NCBI RefSeq assembly: GCF_020404845.1
Contig: NZ_JAIOJZ010000026.1
Coordinates: 1-64,000, forward strand
DNA: 64,000 nucleotides
Source: Streptomyces hyderabadensis
GTDB lineage: Bacteria; Actinomycetota; Actinomycetes; Streptomycetales; Streptomycetaceae
Reading direction: 5' to 3'
Positions 1-9,395 of this stretch are shown here, piece after piece. Below the pieces are notes generated by a model. It did not search any database and was not told where the DNA came from. It saw only the letters and a program-made list of their open reading frames with translations. Positions within the stretch are counted from its first letter, which is position 1. Each line of letters opens with the position of its first letter. The position numbers and the translations under genes are program-made.

Positions 1-3000
1 GCACCGGAGCGGGCCGAGGAGCCCGTCGAGTCCGTCGAGGCCACCGAGAGCGCCGCGCCCAAGGGGCGCACCCGCCGTCGGGCCACGCGCAGCGTGACCT
101 CGGCCGGAGAGTCGGCCGCCGCGGAGTCCGCCGCCGAGCCGGCCGCGGAAGCGGCCCCCCAGGCCGCCGAGGCGCCCGCTCAGGCGACGCAGGCCGAGGC
201 GGCGGACGAGAGCGCCGCGCCCAAGGGCCGGACCCGTCGTCGTGCCACCCGCCGCGTGTCCGCCCCGGCCGAGTCGGCCGCCGAGGCCGCCGCCGAGGTG
301 AGCGCGCCCGAGGCCGCCGCGGCTCCCGAGGCCGCGAAGCCGGCGAAGACCACCGAGGCCGCCGCGTCCGTGGAGACCGCCGAGTCCGGCGAGGCCGCCG
401 AGTCCGGTGAGGACGCCGCGCCGCGTCGTGCGCGCCGCCGGTCCACCCGCAAGGCCGCCACCGGCTTCGCCGCCCCGGCGCAGACCGCCGCCGCGGCAGC
501 CGAGGAGGCGGAGGCGCCCAAGCGCCCGTCGCGTCCCGCGGTCGCCGTGTTCCAGGCGCCCGTGTTCGCCGAGCCGCAGTTCCAGACGCCCGAGCGGGCC
601 GCGGCCGAGGCCGCCGCTGAGGCGGCCGGTGCCGAGGCGTCCAAGCCGGTCGAGGAGGCGGAGGGCGCGGAGGAGCAGTCCGCCGGAGCGCGCCGCCGCC
701 GCAAGCGCCGGGGCGCCGCCGAGGAGGCCGCCGAGGAGCGGGCCACCGCCGCCGTCACCCGGGACGAGCCCCGGGCCGAGGCCGCCGACACCGACACCGA
801 CACCGAGTCCGAGTCCGACGAGTCGGGCGAGGAGCACGACGACGCCGAGGGCTATGAGGAGTCCGGCTCGCGCCGCCGCCGTCGCCGGGGCGGCCGTCGC
901 CGTCGCCGGGGTGACGCCGCCGACGGCGAGCTGTCGGACGGCGAGGGCGAGCACACCGGCGCCGAGCAGGACGACCGGGCCGACCGTGCCGACCAGGACG
1001 CCTCGGACACCGCCGAGCAGGCGGAGGAGGACGCCGAGGAGAGCGGCGAGGAGGCCGCCGGCGAGAGCGGCGGTTCCAGCAGCAGCCGGCGCCGCCGTCG
1101 CCGTCGCCGCCGGGCCGGGGACGGCTCCGGGGAGGCCGAGTCCTCCTCCGACGACCCCGAGCGCACCGTCGTCAAGGTCCGCGAGCCCCGCCCGAAGCCC
1201 GAGCCGTCCGACGAGGTGCAGTCCATCAAGGGCTCGACCCGTCTGGAGGCCAAGAAGCAGCGCCGCCGCGAGGGCCGCGAGCAGGGCCGCCGCCGGGTGC
1301 CGATCATCACCGAGGCCGAGTTCCTGGCCCGCCGCGAGGCCGTCGAGCGCGTCATGGTCGTCCGCCAGCACGGCGAGCGCACCCAGATCGGCGTCCTGGA
1401 GGACGGGGTGCTCGTCGAGCACTACGTCAACAAGGAGCAGGCCACCTCGTACGTCGGCAACGTCTACCTCGGCAAGGTGCAGAACGTGCTGCCGTCGATG
1501 GAGGCCGCCTTCATCGACATCGGCAAGGGCCGCAACGCCGTCCTGTACGCCGGTGAGGTCAACTTCGAGGCGCTGGGCATGGCGAACGGCCCGCGCCGCA
1601 TCGAGTCCGCGCTCAAGTCCGGCCAGTCCGTCCTCGTGCAGGTCACCAAGGACCCGATCGGCCACAAGGGCGCCCGCCTGACCAGCCAGGTCTCGCTGCC
1701 CGGCCGCTACCTGGTGTACGTGCCCGAGGGCTCGATGACCGGCATCAGCCGCAAGCTGCCCGACACCGAGCGCTCCCGCCTCAAGACGATCCTGAAGAAG
1801 ATCGTCCCCGAGGACGCGGGCGTCATCGTGCGCACCGCCGCCGAGGGCGCCAGCGAGGAGGAGCTGCGCCGCGACGTCGAGCGGCTCCAGGCGCAGTGGG
1901 AGGACATCCAGAAGAAGGCCAAGAGCGGCAGCTCCAGCGCCCCCACGCTGCTGTACGGCGAGCCGGACATGACCGTCCGGGTGGTGCGGGACATCTTCAA
2001 CGAGGACTTCTCCAAGGTCGTCGTCAGCGGCGACGACGCCTGGCAGACCATCCACGGCTACGTCTCCCACGTGGCGCCGGACCTCGCCGAGCGGCTGTCC
2101 AAGTGGACCAGCGAGGTCGACGTCTTCGCCACGTACCGGATCGACGAGCAGCTCGCCAAGGCGCTGGACCGCAAGGTCTGGCTGCCCAGCGGCGGTTCGC
2201 TGGTGATCGACCGGACCGAGGCGATGGTCGTCATCGACGTCAACACCGGCAAGTTCACCGGTCAGGGCGGCAACCTGGAAGAGACGGTCACCAGGAACAA
2301 CCTGGAGGCGGCCGAGGAGATCGTGCGCCAGCTCAGGCTGCGCGACCTCGGCGGCATCATCGTCATCGACTTCATCGACATGGTGCTGGAGTCCAACCGG
2401 GACCTGGTGCTGCGGCGCCTGCTGGAGTGCCTGGGCCGGGACCGCACCAAGCACCAGGTCGCCGAGGTGACCTCGCTGGGTCTGGTCCAGATGACCCGCA
2501 AGCGGGTCGGCCAGGGCCTGCTGGAGTCGTTCTCGGAGACCTGCGTCCACTGCAACGGCCGCGGTGTCATCGTCCACCTCGACCAGCCGACGTCCGCCGC
2601 GGGCGGCGGCGGTGGCAAGCGCCGCAAGCGGGCGCGGGCCGGGGCCGAGCAGCCGCACGAGCACGAGGCGGTCGCCGGGGTCGAGACCGGTCCCACGGCG
2701 GAGCAGGAGGCCGAGTCCGAGTCCGAGGTCGCCGCCGAGGTGGCCGAGCCGGTAGCCCTCCCGGCGCCCGAGTTCACCCCGGACGAGGAGCTGTACAGCA
2801 GCGCCGCCGAGGCCGAGGCCGCCGCCACCCGCGGTCGCGGCCGGCGTCGCGCCAGCCGTCGGGCGTCCGCCCCCGCAGGTGCCCCCAGGGCCGCGAAGGG
2901 CGAGGCGGCGAAGGCCGAGGCCGCGCCCGCCGAGGCCGCGCCCGCCGAGACCGCGCCCGCCGAGGTGCCGACGGCGCAGGACGTCACGGTGCAGGAGGAG

Positions 3001-3696
3001 GTCGAGCGTCCCGTGCGGCGCGAGCCCGCCGCCGAGGTGCTGGCCGAGCCCGCCGCCGTCGAGGACGCCGTCTCCGGCGCCCCGGCACCGGCCCCGGCCG
3101 AGGCCCCCGGGCCGGAGGAGGCGGCGCCCAAGGGCCGTACCCGCCGCCGGGCCACCCGTAAGGTGTCCGCGCCCGCCGGTTCGCCCGAGGGCGCCGAGGC
3201 CGCCGTGCTGACGGTCCCGGAGACCGCGGCCACGGTGTCCGAGCAGCCCGCGCCCGAGCCGGAGCAGGCACCGGAGGTGGCCCCGGCCGCCGCCGAGGCG
3301 GCCGAGAGCGCCGCCCCGGCCCGGCCGCGGCGCCGTGCGGTGCGCAAGCCCACCACGTCCACCGCGTCCGAGGAGGCGGCCGTCGTGGTCGTCCCGTCGG
3401 CCACGGCGGAGGAGGCGCCCGAGGCCCGGCCGGAGACCGAGGAGGCCGCCCCGGCCAAGAAGGCGGCGGCCCGCAAGACGGCCAAGAAGGCGACGGCGAA
3501 GAAGGCCGCCACCAAGAAGACGGCGACCAAGAAGACGACGACCGCGAAGAAGACCACCGCCAAGAAGGCGGCCAAGACGACGACCGCCAAGAAGGCCACG
3601 GCGAAGACCACGGCCAAGAAGACGGCGTCGAAGAAGACCGCGGCGGCCGCCCAGCAGGCGCCGTCCTCGGTCACGGCCGCCACCGACGAGGGCTGA
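1..3696 (+). CDS. rne: Ribonuclease E/G, truncated at its 5' end by the window edge
   Basis: Endoribonuclease for mRNA decay and rRNA/tRNA maturation. The frame is open from base 1, so the true start lies upstream; 1231 residues are visible. The catalytic core sits in the middle: S1 RNA-binding domain from about residue 484 (YVGNVYLGKV), catalytic aspartates in VVIDVNTG (D746) and VIDFID (D790), and the zinc-link CVHCNGRG (C848, C851). Both flanks are low-complexity: alternating acidic blocks and Arg clusters, with the motif PKGRTRRRATR at about residues 20, 74 and 1043 plus degenerate copies, and a histone-H1-like Lys/Ala/Thr tail at about 1151-1214. This central-catalytic-domain layout is known for actinobacterial RNase E. 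The Arg/Lys regions probably bind RNA or partner proteins (inference). The spurious GTG at 94 is not the start. Confidence 0.96.
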   Translation, partial: APERAEEPVESVEATESAAPKGRTRRRATRSVTSAGESAAAESAAEPAAEAAPQAAEAPAQATQAEAADESAAPKGRTRRRATRRVSAPAESAAEAAAEVSAPEAAAAPEAAKPAKTTEAAASVETAESGEAAESGEDAAPRRARRRSTRKAATGFAAPAQTAAAAAEEAEAPKRPSRPAVAVFQAPVFAEPQFQTPERAAAEAAAEAAGAEASKPVEEAEGAEEQSAGARRRRKRRGAAEEAAEERATAAVTRDEPRAEAADTDTDTESESDESGEEHDDAEGYEESGSRRRRRRGGRRRRRGDAADGELSDGEGEHTGAEQDDRADRADQDASDTAEQAEEDAEESGEEAAGESGGSSSSRRRRRRRRRAGDGSGEAESSSDDPERTVVKVREPRPKPEPSDEVQSIKGSTRLEAKKQRRREGREQGRRRVPIITEAEFLARREAVERVMVVRQHGERTQIGVLEDGVLVEHYVNKEQATSYVGNVYLGKVQNVLPSMEAAFIDIGKGRNAVLYAGEVNFEALGMANGPRRIESALKSGQSVLVQVTKDPIGHKGARLTSQVSLPGRYLVYVPEGSMTGISRKLPDTERSRLKTILKKIVPEDAGVIVRTAAEGASEEELRRDVERLQAQWEDIQKKAKSGSSSAPTLLYGEPDMTVRVVRDIFNEDFSKVVVSGDDAWQTIHGYVSHVAPDLAERLSKWTSEVDVFATYRIDEQLAKALDRKVWLPSGGSLVIDRTEAMVVIDVNTGKFTGQGGNLEETVTRNNLEAAEEIVRQLRLRDLGGIIVIDFIDMVLESNRDLVLRRLLECLGRDRTKHQVAEVTSLGLVQMTRKRVGQGLLESFSETCVHCNGRGVIVHLDQPTSAAGGGGGKRRKRARAGAEQPHEHEAVAGVETGPTAEQEAESESEVAAEVAEPVALPAPEFTPDEELYSSAAEAEAAATRGRGRRRASRRASAPAGAPRAAKGEAAKAEAAPAEAAPAETAPAEVPTAQDVTVQEEVERPVRREPAAEVLAEPAAVEDAVSGAPAPAPAEAPGPEEAAPKGRTRRRATRKVSAPAGSPEGAEAAVLTVPETAATVSEQPAPEPEQAPEVAPAAAEAAESAAPARPRRRAVRKPTTSTASEEAAVVVVPSATAEEAPEARPETEEAAPAKKAAARKTAKKATAKKAATKKTATKKTTTAKKTTAKKAAKTTTAKKATAKTTAKKTASKKTAAAAQQAPSSVTAATDEG

Positions 3697-3714
3697 TCCG
3701 GCGCCTGTCGCCCC

Positions 3715-3761
3715 ACGTGTGGCCCCGTCCGTTCGGATTCCGTTCGGACGGGGCCGCACGT
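3715..3761 (+). terminator. Hairpin terminator after the RNase E gene
   Basis: Inverted repeat 3715-3730 / 3746-3761: 16 bp with one G-U-type pair and a 15-nt loop, followed by a short T run. It lies 19 nt beyond the stop codon, so it probably ends the rne transcript. Confidence 0.75.
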
Positions 3762-3825
3762 TTCCCCGGACGTTCCCGGGCGCATCATCAACGACAGGCC
3801 CCCACCCGCGAGGAGGGAAGATCGC

Positions 3826-4887
3826 GTGCCGGTACTGACCAGGCTCATCCCCTCGCCGCTCGTCGTGGACGTCCGGCCGGGCGCCCTGGACGACCTGGCG
3901 AGTGTCCTCGCGGACCAGCGGATCTCGCAGTCCGGGAAGCTGGCCGTGGCGATCAGCGACGGCTCGGGTGCCCGGCTGCGCAGACGCCTCGAGCCGTCCC
4001 TGCCGGGTGCCGACTGGTTCGAGGTCGGCGGCGGCACGATCGACGACGCGGTGCGGCTGGCCGACGGCATGAAGTCGGGGCGCTACGACGCGGTCGTGGG
4101 CCTCGGCGGCGGCAAGGTCATCGACTGCGCCAAGTTCGCCGCGGCCCGGGTGGGCCTGCCGATGGTCGCCGTGGCCACCAACCTGTCCCACGACGGCATC
4201 TGCTCGCCGGTCTCGATCCTCGACAACGACGCCGGCCGCGGCTCCTACGGCGTGCCCACGCCCATCGCGCTCGTCGTCGACCTCGCGGTGATCCGCGAGG
4301 CACCGATCCGGTTCGTGCGCTCCGGGATCGGCGACGCCGTCTCCAACGTCTCCGCGGTCGCCGACTGGGAGCTGTCCCACCGGGTGAACGGCGAGAAGGT
4401 CGACGGTCTCGCCGCCGCCCTGGCCCGGCAGGCTGGGGAGGCCGTGCTGCGCCACCCGGGAGGCTGCGGCGACGACGGGTTCCTGACCGTGCTGACCGAG
4501 GGCCTGGTGCTGTCCGGGATCGCCATGACCATCGCCGGGCACACCCGACCCTCGTCCGGTGCCTGCCACGAGATCAGCCACGCCCTCGACCTGCTGTACC
4601 CCCGGCGGGCGGCCAGCCATGGCGAGCAGGTGGGCATCGGCGCGGCCTTCGCGACGTACCTGCGCGGCGACCGGGAGGGTGCCCTGCTGATGGCGGACAC
4701 GCTGCGCCGGCACGGGCTGCCGGTGACGGCCGGGGAGATCGGGTTCGGCGACGAGGAGTTCGTGCGGGCCGTGGGGTTCGCGCCGCAGACCCGGCCCGGC
4801 CGGTACACGATCCTGGAGCACCTGGACCTGTCGCCCGCGCGGGCGGGGGAGGCGTACGCCGAGTACGTCGCGACGGTCTGCGTCTGA
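3826..4887 (+). CDS. sn-glycerol-1-phosphate dehydrogenase family protein
   Basis: 353 residues; GTG start preceded by an AGGAGGGA ribosome site. It belongs to the iron-containing alcohol dehydrogenase fold and most resembles the glycerol-1-phosphate dehydrogenase (AraM/EgsA) branch, which reduces dihydroxyacetone phosphate with NAD(P)H. Visible hallmarks are GLGGGKVID for nucleotide binding, the NLSHDGICSP loop, GIGDAVSN (D170), HEISH (H248) and SHGEQ (H265); the Asp and two His fit the metal site of the family. It is a stand-alone gene between rne and rplU. A link to the glycerophosphate-type polymer genes 3-14 kb downstream is possible but only by proximity. A dehydroquinate-synthase-like activity is the main alternative. 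Confidence 0.8.
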   Translation: MPVLTRLIPSPLVVDVRPGALDDLASVLADQRISQSGKLAVAISDGSGARLRRRLEPSLPGADWFEVGGGTIDDAVRLADGMKSGRYDAVVGLGGGKVIDCAKFAAARVGLPMVAVATNLSHDGICSPVSILDNDAGRGSYGVPTPIALVVDLAVIREAPIRFVRSGIGDAVSNVSAVADWELSHRVNGEKVDGLAAALARQAGEAVLRHPGGCGDDGFLTVLTEGLVLSGIAMTIAGHTRPSSGACHEISHALDLLYPRRAASHGEQVGIGAAFATYLRGDREGALLMADTLRRHGLPVTAGEIGFGDEEFVRAVGFAPQTRPGRYTILEHLDLSPARAGEAYAEYVATVCV

Positions 4888-4902
4888 CGCCGGGGGACCG
4901 GT

Positions 4903-4931
4903 TTGACCCCTGTCGTGCGGCCCCGTAATCT
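4903..4931 (+). promoter_or_regulatory. Vegetative promoter for rplU-rpmA
   Basis: TTGACC (4903-4908), 17-nt spacer, TAATCT (4926-4931): the best match to the HrdB-type consensus in the window. It sits 155 nt before rplU, leaving a long leader in which no canonical riboswitch is recognised. Confidence 0.75.
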
Positions 4932-5085
4932 TGACCGTCGGCGTGTCGACTGGCGCGTCACATCCCCGTAAACCTCTTTCCTTCCGGGTGTGCCCTCGCG
5001 GGCTGCGGCCGGGAGAGGCCGTCCGTGTGTCACCGGGCGGCTGGACTGCGGGGGTGCCGTTCCCGAGCGAGAGAGTGAGATCCGC

Positions 5086-5406
5086 GTGTACGCCATCGTG
5101 CGCAGCGGTGGTCGCCAGCACAAGGTTGCTGTCGGCGACATCGTTGAGGTTGACAAGATTTCCACCGCCAAGGTCGGCGACACGGTCGAGCTCTCGACCC
5201 TGCTCGTCGTCGACGGCGACGCTGTGACCAGCGACCCGTGGGTGCTGGCCGGCATCAAGGTCCAGGCCGAGGTCGTGGACCACCACAAGGGCCAGAAGAT
5301 CGACATTCTGCGCTACAAGAACAAGACCGGCTACCGCCGTCGTCAGGGCCACCGCCAGCAGTACACGGCGATCAAGGTCACTGAGATCCCCGCGGCTGCG
5401 AAGTAA
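5086..5406 (+). CDS. rplU: 50S ribosomal protein L21
   Basis: 106 residues, the usual length of L21, a large-subunit protein binding 23S rRNA. The GTG start at 5086 is chosen because the protein then begins MYAIVRSGGRQHKV, the family N-terminus, and a GAGAGTGAG ribosome site precedes it; the frame runs open further upstream. The C-terminal KTGYRRRQGHRQ segment is typical of L21. It is followed after 14 nt by rpmA, so the pair is one transcription unit as in most bacteria. Confidence 0.98.
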   Translation: MYAIVRSGGRQHKVAVGDIVEVDKISTAKVGDTVELSTLLVVDGDAVTSDPWVLAGIKVQAEVVDHHKGQKIDILRYKNKTGYRRRQGHRQQYTAIKVTEIPAAAK

Positions 5407-5420
5407 GGGACTGAGGAGAC

Positions 5421-5675
5421 ATGGCACACAAGAAGGGCGCATCGTCCACCCGGAACGGTCGCGACTCGAACGCCCAGCGGCTCGGCGTGAAGCGCTTCGG
5501 CGGTCAGGCCGTCAACGCGGGTGAGATCCTGGTCCGCCAGCGCGGCACCCACTTCCACCCGGGCGCCGGCGTCGGCCGGGGCGGCGACGACACGCTGTTC
5601 GCCCTGCAGGCCGGTGCGGTGCAGTTCGGCACCCACCGTGGCCGCAAGGTCGTGAACATCGTCCCGGTCGCCTGA
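5421..5675 (+). CDS. rpmA: 50S ribosomal protein L27
   Basis: 84 residues. L27 reaches into the peptidyl-transferase centre. The protein begins MAHKKGASSTRNGRDS, the typical unprocessed N-terminus without the Firmicutes cleavage extension, and ends GRKVVNIVPV. A GAGGAGA ribosome site lies 5 nt before the ATG. It follows rplU by 14 nt and is separated from obg by a hairpin. Confidence 0.98.
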   Translation: MAHKKGASSTRNGRDSNAQRLGVKRFGGQAVNAGEILVRQRGTHFHPGAGVGRGGDDTLFALQAGAVQFGTHRGRKVVNIVPVA

Positions 5676-5690
5676 CCGGACACTTTCGCG

Positions 5691-5729
5691 AGGCGGGCCT
5701 CACTTCCCCCAGGGGAAGCGGGTCCGCCT
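5691..5729 (+). terminator. Hairpin between rpmA and obg
   Basis: Nested inverted repeat: outer AGGCGG / CCGCCT (5691-5696, 5724-5729) and inner CTTCCCC / GGGGAAG (5703-5709, 5712-5718), followed by TTTCG. It probably acts as a full or partial terminator limiting ribosomal-protein-level transcription into obg. Confidence 0.55.
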
Positions 5730-5785
5730 TTCGCGTGTTACCCAAGAGACATTCCCGCAGTAAGTAGTAACTGGAGGCACATCCC

Positions 5786-7222
5786 ATGACCACCTTCGTG
5801 GACCGCGTCGAGCTGCACGTCGCCGCGGGTAACGGAGGCCACGGCTGTGCCTCCGTCCACCGGGAGAAGTTCAAGCCGCTGGGCGGCCCGGACGGCGGCA
5901 ACGGCGGCCGGGGCGGCGACGTGATCCTCACCGTGGACCAGTCGGTGACCACGCTCCTCGAATACCACCACTCCCCGCACCGCAAGGCCACCAACGGCAA
6001 GCCCGGCGAGGGCGGCAACCGCTCCGGCAAGGACGGCCAGGACCTGGTGCTGCCGGTGCCCGACGGCACCGTCGTCCTCGACAAGGCGGGCAACGTGCTC
6101 GCCGACCTCGTCGGCCACGGCACCTCCTACGTCGCCGCCCAGGGCGGCCGGGGCGGCCTCGGCAACGCGGCGCTGGCCTCCGCGCGGCGCAAGGCGCCCG
6201 GTTTCGCGCTGCTCGGCGAGCCCGGCGACCTCCAGGACGTCCAGCTGGAGCTGAAGACCGTCGCCGACGTGGCACTGGTCGGCTACCCGAGCGCCGGCAA
6301 GTCCTCGCTGATCTCCGTGCTGAGCGCGGCCAAGCCGAAGATCGCCGACTACCCCTTCACGACGCTCGTCCCCAACCTCGGCGTGGTGACGGCCGGATCG
6401 ACCGTGTACACGGTCGCCGACGTCCCCGGGCTCATCCCGGGCGCCAGCCAGGGCAAGGGCCTCGGCCTGGAGTTCCTGCGGCACGTGGAGCGGTGCAGCG
6501 TGCTGGTGCACGTCCTGGACACGGCGACGCTGGAGTCCGAGCGCGACCCGCTCTCCGACCTGGACGTCATCGAGGCCGAACTGCGCGAGTACGGCGGCCT
6601 GGACAACCGGCCCCGGATCGTCGTCCTCAACAAGATCGACGTGCCCGACGGCAAGGACCTCGCCGAGATGGTCCGGCCGGACCTGGAGGCGCGCGGCTAC
6701 CGGGTCTTCGAGGTCTCCGCCGTGGCCCACACCGGCCTCAAGGAGCTGTCCTTCGCGCTGGCCGAGCTGGTCGCCAAGGCGCGCGCCGCCCGTCCGAAGG
6801 AGGAGGCGACGCGGATCGTCATCCGGCCCAAGGCCGTGGACGACGCGGGCTTCACCGTCACCCGCGAGGAGGACGGCCTGTTCCGGGTGCGCGGCGAGAA
6901 GCCCGAACGCTGGGTGCGCCAGACCGACTTCAACAACGACGAGGCCGTCGGGTACCTCGCCGACCGGCTCAACCGCCTCGGTGTCGAGGAGCGGTTGGTG
7001 AAGGCGGGCGCCCGCGGCGGCGACGGCGTCGCCATCGGCCCCGAGGACAACGCGGTCGTCTTCGACTGGGAGCCCTCGGTCACGGCGGGCGCCGAGATGC
7101 TCGGCCGCCGCGGCGAGGACCACCGCTTCGAGGCACCCCGCCCGGCCGCCCAGCGCCGCCGGGACCGGGAGGCCGAACGGGACGAGGCCCAGCAGGAGTT
7201 CGACGGCTTCGAGCCGTTCTGA
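5786..7222 (+). CDS. obg: GTPase Obg/CgtA
   Basis: 478 residues, as in other Streptomyces. Obg is an essential GTPase acting in 50S assembly, stress response and, in Streptomyces, the onset of morphological differentiation. Domains: Gly-rich Obg fold (about 1-158; GGNGGRGGDV), G domain with P-loop GYPSAGKSS (about 165), switch region DVPGLIPGAS, NKID specificity motif, then the C-terminal OCT domain (about 345-425; VRGEKPERWVRQTDF). The acidic/Arg C-tail is typical of actinobacteria. The ATG at 5786 has a GGAGG site 8 nt upstream. The order rplU-rpmA-obg is conserved across bacteria. Confidence 0.98.
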   Translation: MTTFVDRVELHVAAGNGGHGCASVHREKFKPLGGPDGGNGGRGGDVILTVDQSVTTLLEYHHSPHRKATNGKPGEGGNRSGKDGQDLVLPVPDGTVVLDKAGNVLADLVGHGTSYVAAQGGRGGLGNAALASARRKAPGFALLGEPGDLQDVQLELKTVADVALVGYPSAGKSSLISVLSAAKPKIADYPFTTLVPNLGVVTAGSTVYTVADVPGLIPGASQGKGLGLEFLRHVERCSVLVHVLDTATLESERDPLSDLDVIEAELREYGGLDNRPRIVVLNKIDVPDGKDLAEMVRPDLEARGYRVFEVSAVAHTGLKELSFALAELVAKARAARPKEEATRIVIRPKAVDDAGFTVTREEDGLFRVRGEKPERWVRQTDFNNDEAVGYLADRLNRLGVEERLVKAGARGGDGVAIGPEDNAVVFDWEPSVTAGAEMLGRRGEDHRFEAPRPAAQRRRDREAERDEAQQEFDGFEPF

Positions 7223-7360
7223 GGGACGGGACGGGTCCGGGGGTCCTCGACTGGGTGACGCGCACGGGCAACCTTCGTCTGCCGCTGTCAGTCAAACCGG
7301 GTGCATTGTCATCTAGGGGGCGATGGCGGCAGACGGCGCCCTGTGAGAGGACCCACGCCA

Positions 7361-9382
7361 GTGAGGATCGCATTTCTGGTTCGTGACCTGTGTCATATGG
7401 GGGGCGTGGTCAGTGCCACCCAGAATCTTGCTGGGGCGCTTGCCGACAAGCACGACGTGGAGATCGTTGCCCTGCGCAAGGTGCGCGACACGTCGCATTT
7501 CGCGCTCGACCACCGCGTGAACGTGCGGGCCCTCACCGACCTGCGGGCGCATTCGCCGGCGTACGACGGCGACGATCCGCTGGTGCACGAGTTCCCGGTG
7601 CGTTACCCGTATCCGGAGAGCGAGAAGAAGCCGGTGGTCAGCAGGCTCGCGGAGAAACGGCTCTTCTCCTATCTCGCCGACACGGACGCCGACGTGGTGG
7701 TCAGTTCCAACCCGCGCATCACCGTGCTGCTGGCCGCGGCGCCGGGCGGTTATCTGAAGGTCGCCCAGGAGCATTCCATGCCCGGGATCTATACGGCGTC
7801 AATACGCCGGCTCCTGTTCCAGGAGGCCTATCGGCGACTGGACGCGGTGACCGTGCTCTCGCCCGAGGAGCAGGCGGGGCTCGGCGATCTGGTGCCGGAT
7901 GTCCGCGACCGGATCCACGTCATGCCGAACTGCATTCCGGACCCCGGCGGCCGGCAGTCCGACGGCAGGAACAAGGTGGTCGTGACCGCGGGTGTCTTCA
8001 AGCCGCACAAGAACTTCCTCGGTCTCATCGACGCCTTCGCGACGGTGGCGGAACGCCACTCCGACTGGCAACTGCGGATCTACGGCAGCGGACCGGAGGA
8101 AGCGGCCATGCGGCGCAGGATCCAGGAGCAGGGACTGTACAACCACGTCCACCTGATGGGTCCGGCCTTCCCGGTGACCGCCGAGTTCGCCAAGGGGTCG
8201 ATCTTCGTACTGCCGTCCCTGCGCGAGCCGTTCGGCAACGTGACGGTGGAGGCGATGACCCGGGGGCTGCCGGTGGTCAGCATGGACTGCGATCACGGGC
8301 CGCGGAACATCCTCACCCACGGAACGGACGGTCTGCTCGTGCCGCTCGGGGACACCGAGGCCATGGCGGCGGCGATCATCGACCTGATCGAGGACGACGG
8401 CCGGCGCCTCGGCATGGGCCGGCAGGCCAGGCTGACCTCGGAGCGGTTCGGTCCGGGCCCGAGCGCCGAGCGGTTCGAGAAGATCCTGTCGGAGGCGGCG
8501 GCCATCCGCGAGCTGCCCGGCACGGTCGACTGCGCCGTCCTCGCCGACGGGGACATCCAGCTGGACCTCCGTCCGCCGGAGGGCGAGGACCGGGTCCCGG
8601 ACGGGCTGTCGCTCCTGTGCCGCGACGTACGCGGCAAGGAGAAGCCCGTAGTGCTCCCCTTCACGGGAGGCACGGCGGTCGTACCGCGCCGCGGCACCCT
8701 CGTCGAAGGGCTCTGGGAGTTCGTCGTCTCGGCGGAAGGCCGGGAGAAGCCGCTGCACGCCGAGCACTGCGACTCGGGCAGCCTGGTCGCTCCGGGCTGG
8801 GAGGCGGAGACGGCGGGCCTGGAGGTGCTGCTGCCGTACAAGGAGGACGACGGCCGGCTCCGGGTGCGCAGCCGGGTGCGCGTGGAGCACGCCGAGGTGC
8901 GCCGGATCGAGGCGGGCGAGCACCAGATCCTCGTGGAGGGTGAGCTGTGGGGCGGCGAGGCCGTCAGCACGGACGACGCCGTCACGGCCGTCCACCGGAG
9001 CGACAAGCACCGGGTGCTGTCCTTCCCCGTCGTATGGACGGACGGGGTGCGTTTCCGCTGCGAGATCGCGCTGGAGGCACTCGTCGCCGCGCACGGCGAG
9101 GAGAAGGAGGAGGTCTGGGACTTCTGGATACAGCACGCAGGAGGAGACCCGGCCCAGATCGGAAAGCTGGTGACCGACGTCCTGGAGCCGCAGAAGGTCT
9201 TCCGCTACCCGCGTCCCGTGCGAGAGCGCGTCCCCTCCGCGGTGGTGAGCGGACCTCGCACCGGTCGGAGGTTCCTGCTGGGCGACCGCGGTACGCGAAC
9301 CCTCGCCACGCCCACCAGGGTGGAGATCCGGCCCTACTACACGACCACCGCGCAACTGGCCTTCAAGACGGTCACGCTCTGA
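7361..9382 (+). CDS. GT4-type glycosyltransferase with C-terminal beta-rich extension
   Basis: 673 residues. The N-terminal ~385 residues form a GT-B glycosyltransferase of family 4: the N-terminal nucleotide fold opens with RIAFLVRDLCHMGGV, and the donor-binding half contains AGVFKPHKNF, RIYGSGPEE, LPSLREPFGNVTVEAM and DGLLVPLGD. The remaining ~280 residues are not a recognised family, but similar beta-rich segments occur in the neighbouring polymer-synthesis proteins, suggesting a shared acceptor-binding role (inference). The GTG at 7361 is chosen because the fold begins there and GAGAGG lies 10 nt upstream. It likely acts at the cytoplasmic face on a wall-polymer precursor. It is convergent with the next gene. 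Confidence 0.85.
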   Translation: MRIAFLVRDLCHMGGVVSATQNLAGALADKHDVEIVALRKVRDTSHFALDHRVNVRALTDLRAHSPAYDGDDPLVHEFPVRYPYPESEKKPVVSRLAEKRLFSYLADTDADVVVSSNPRITVLLAAAPGGYLKVAQEHSMPGIYTASIRRLLFQEAYRRLDAVTVLSPEEQAGLGDLVPDVRDRIHVMPNCIPDPGGRQSDGRNKVVVTAGVFKPHKNFLGLIDAFATVAERHSDWQLRIYGSGPEEAAMRRRIQEQGLYNHVHLMGPAFPVTAEFAKGSIFVLPSLREPFGNVTVEAMTRGLPVVSMDCDHGPRNILTHGTDGLLVPLGDTEAMAAAIIDLIEDDGRRLGMGRQARLTSERFGPGPSAERFEKILSEAAAIRELPGTVDCAVLADGDIQLDLRPPEGEDRVPDGLSLLCRDVRGKEKPVVLPFTGGTAVVPRRGTLVEGLWEFVVSAEGREKPLHAEHCDSGSLVAPGWEAETAGLEVLLPYKEDDGRLRVRSRVRVEHAEVRRIEAGEHQILVEGELWGGEAVSTDDAVTAVHRSDKHRVLSFPVVWTDGVRFRCEIALEALVAAHGEEKEEVWDFWIQHAGGDPAQIGKLVTDVLEPQKVFRYPRPVRERVPSAVVSGPRTGRRFLLGDRGTRTLATPTRVEIRPYYTTTAQLAFKTVTL

Positions 9383-9395
9383 CCCCCGCCCACGG

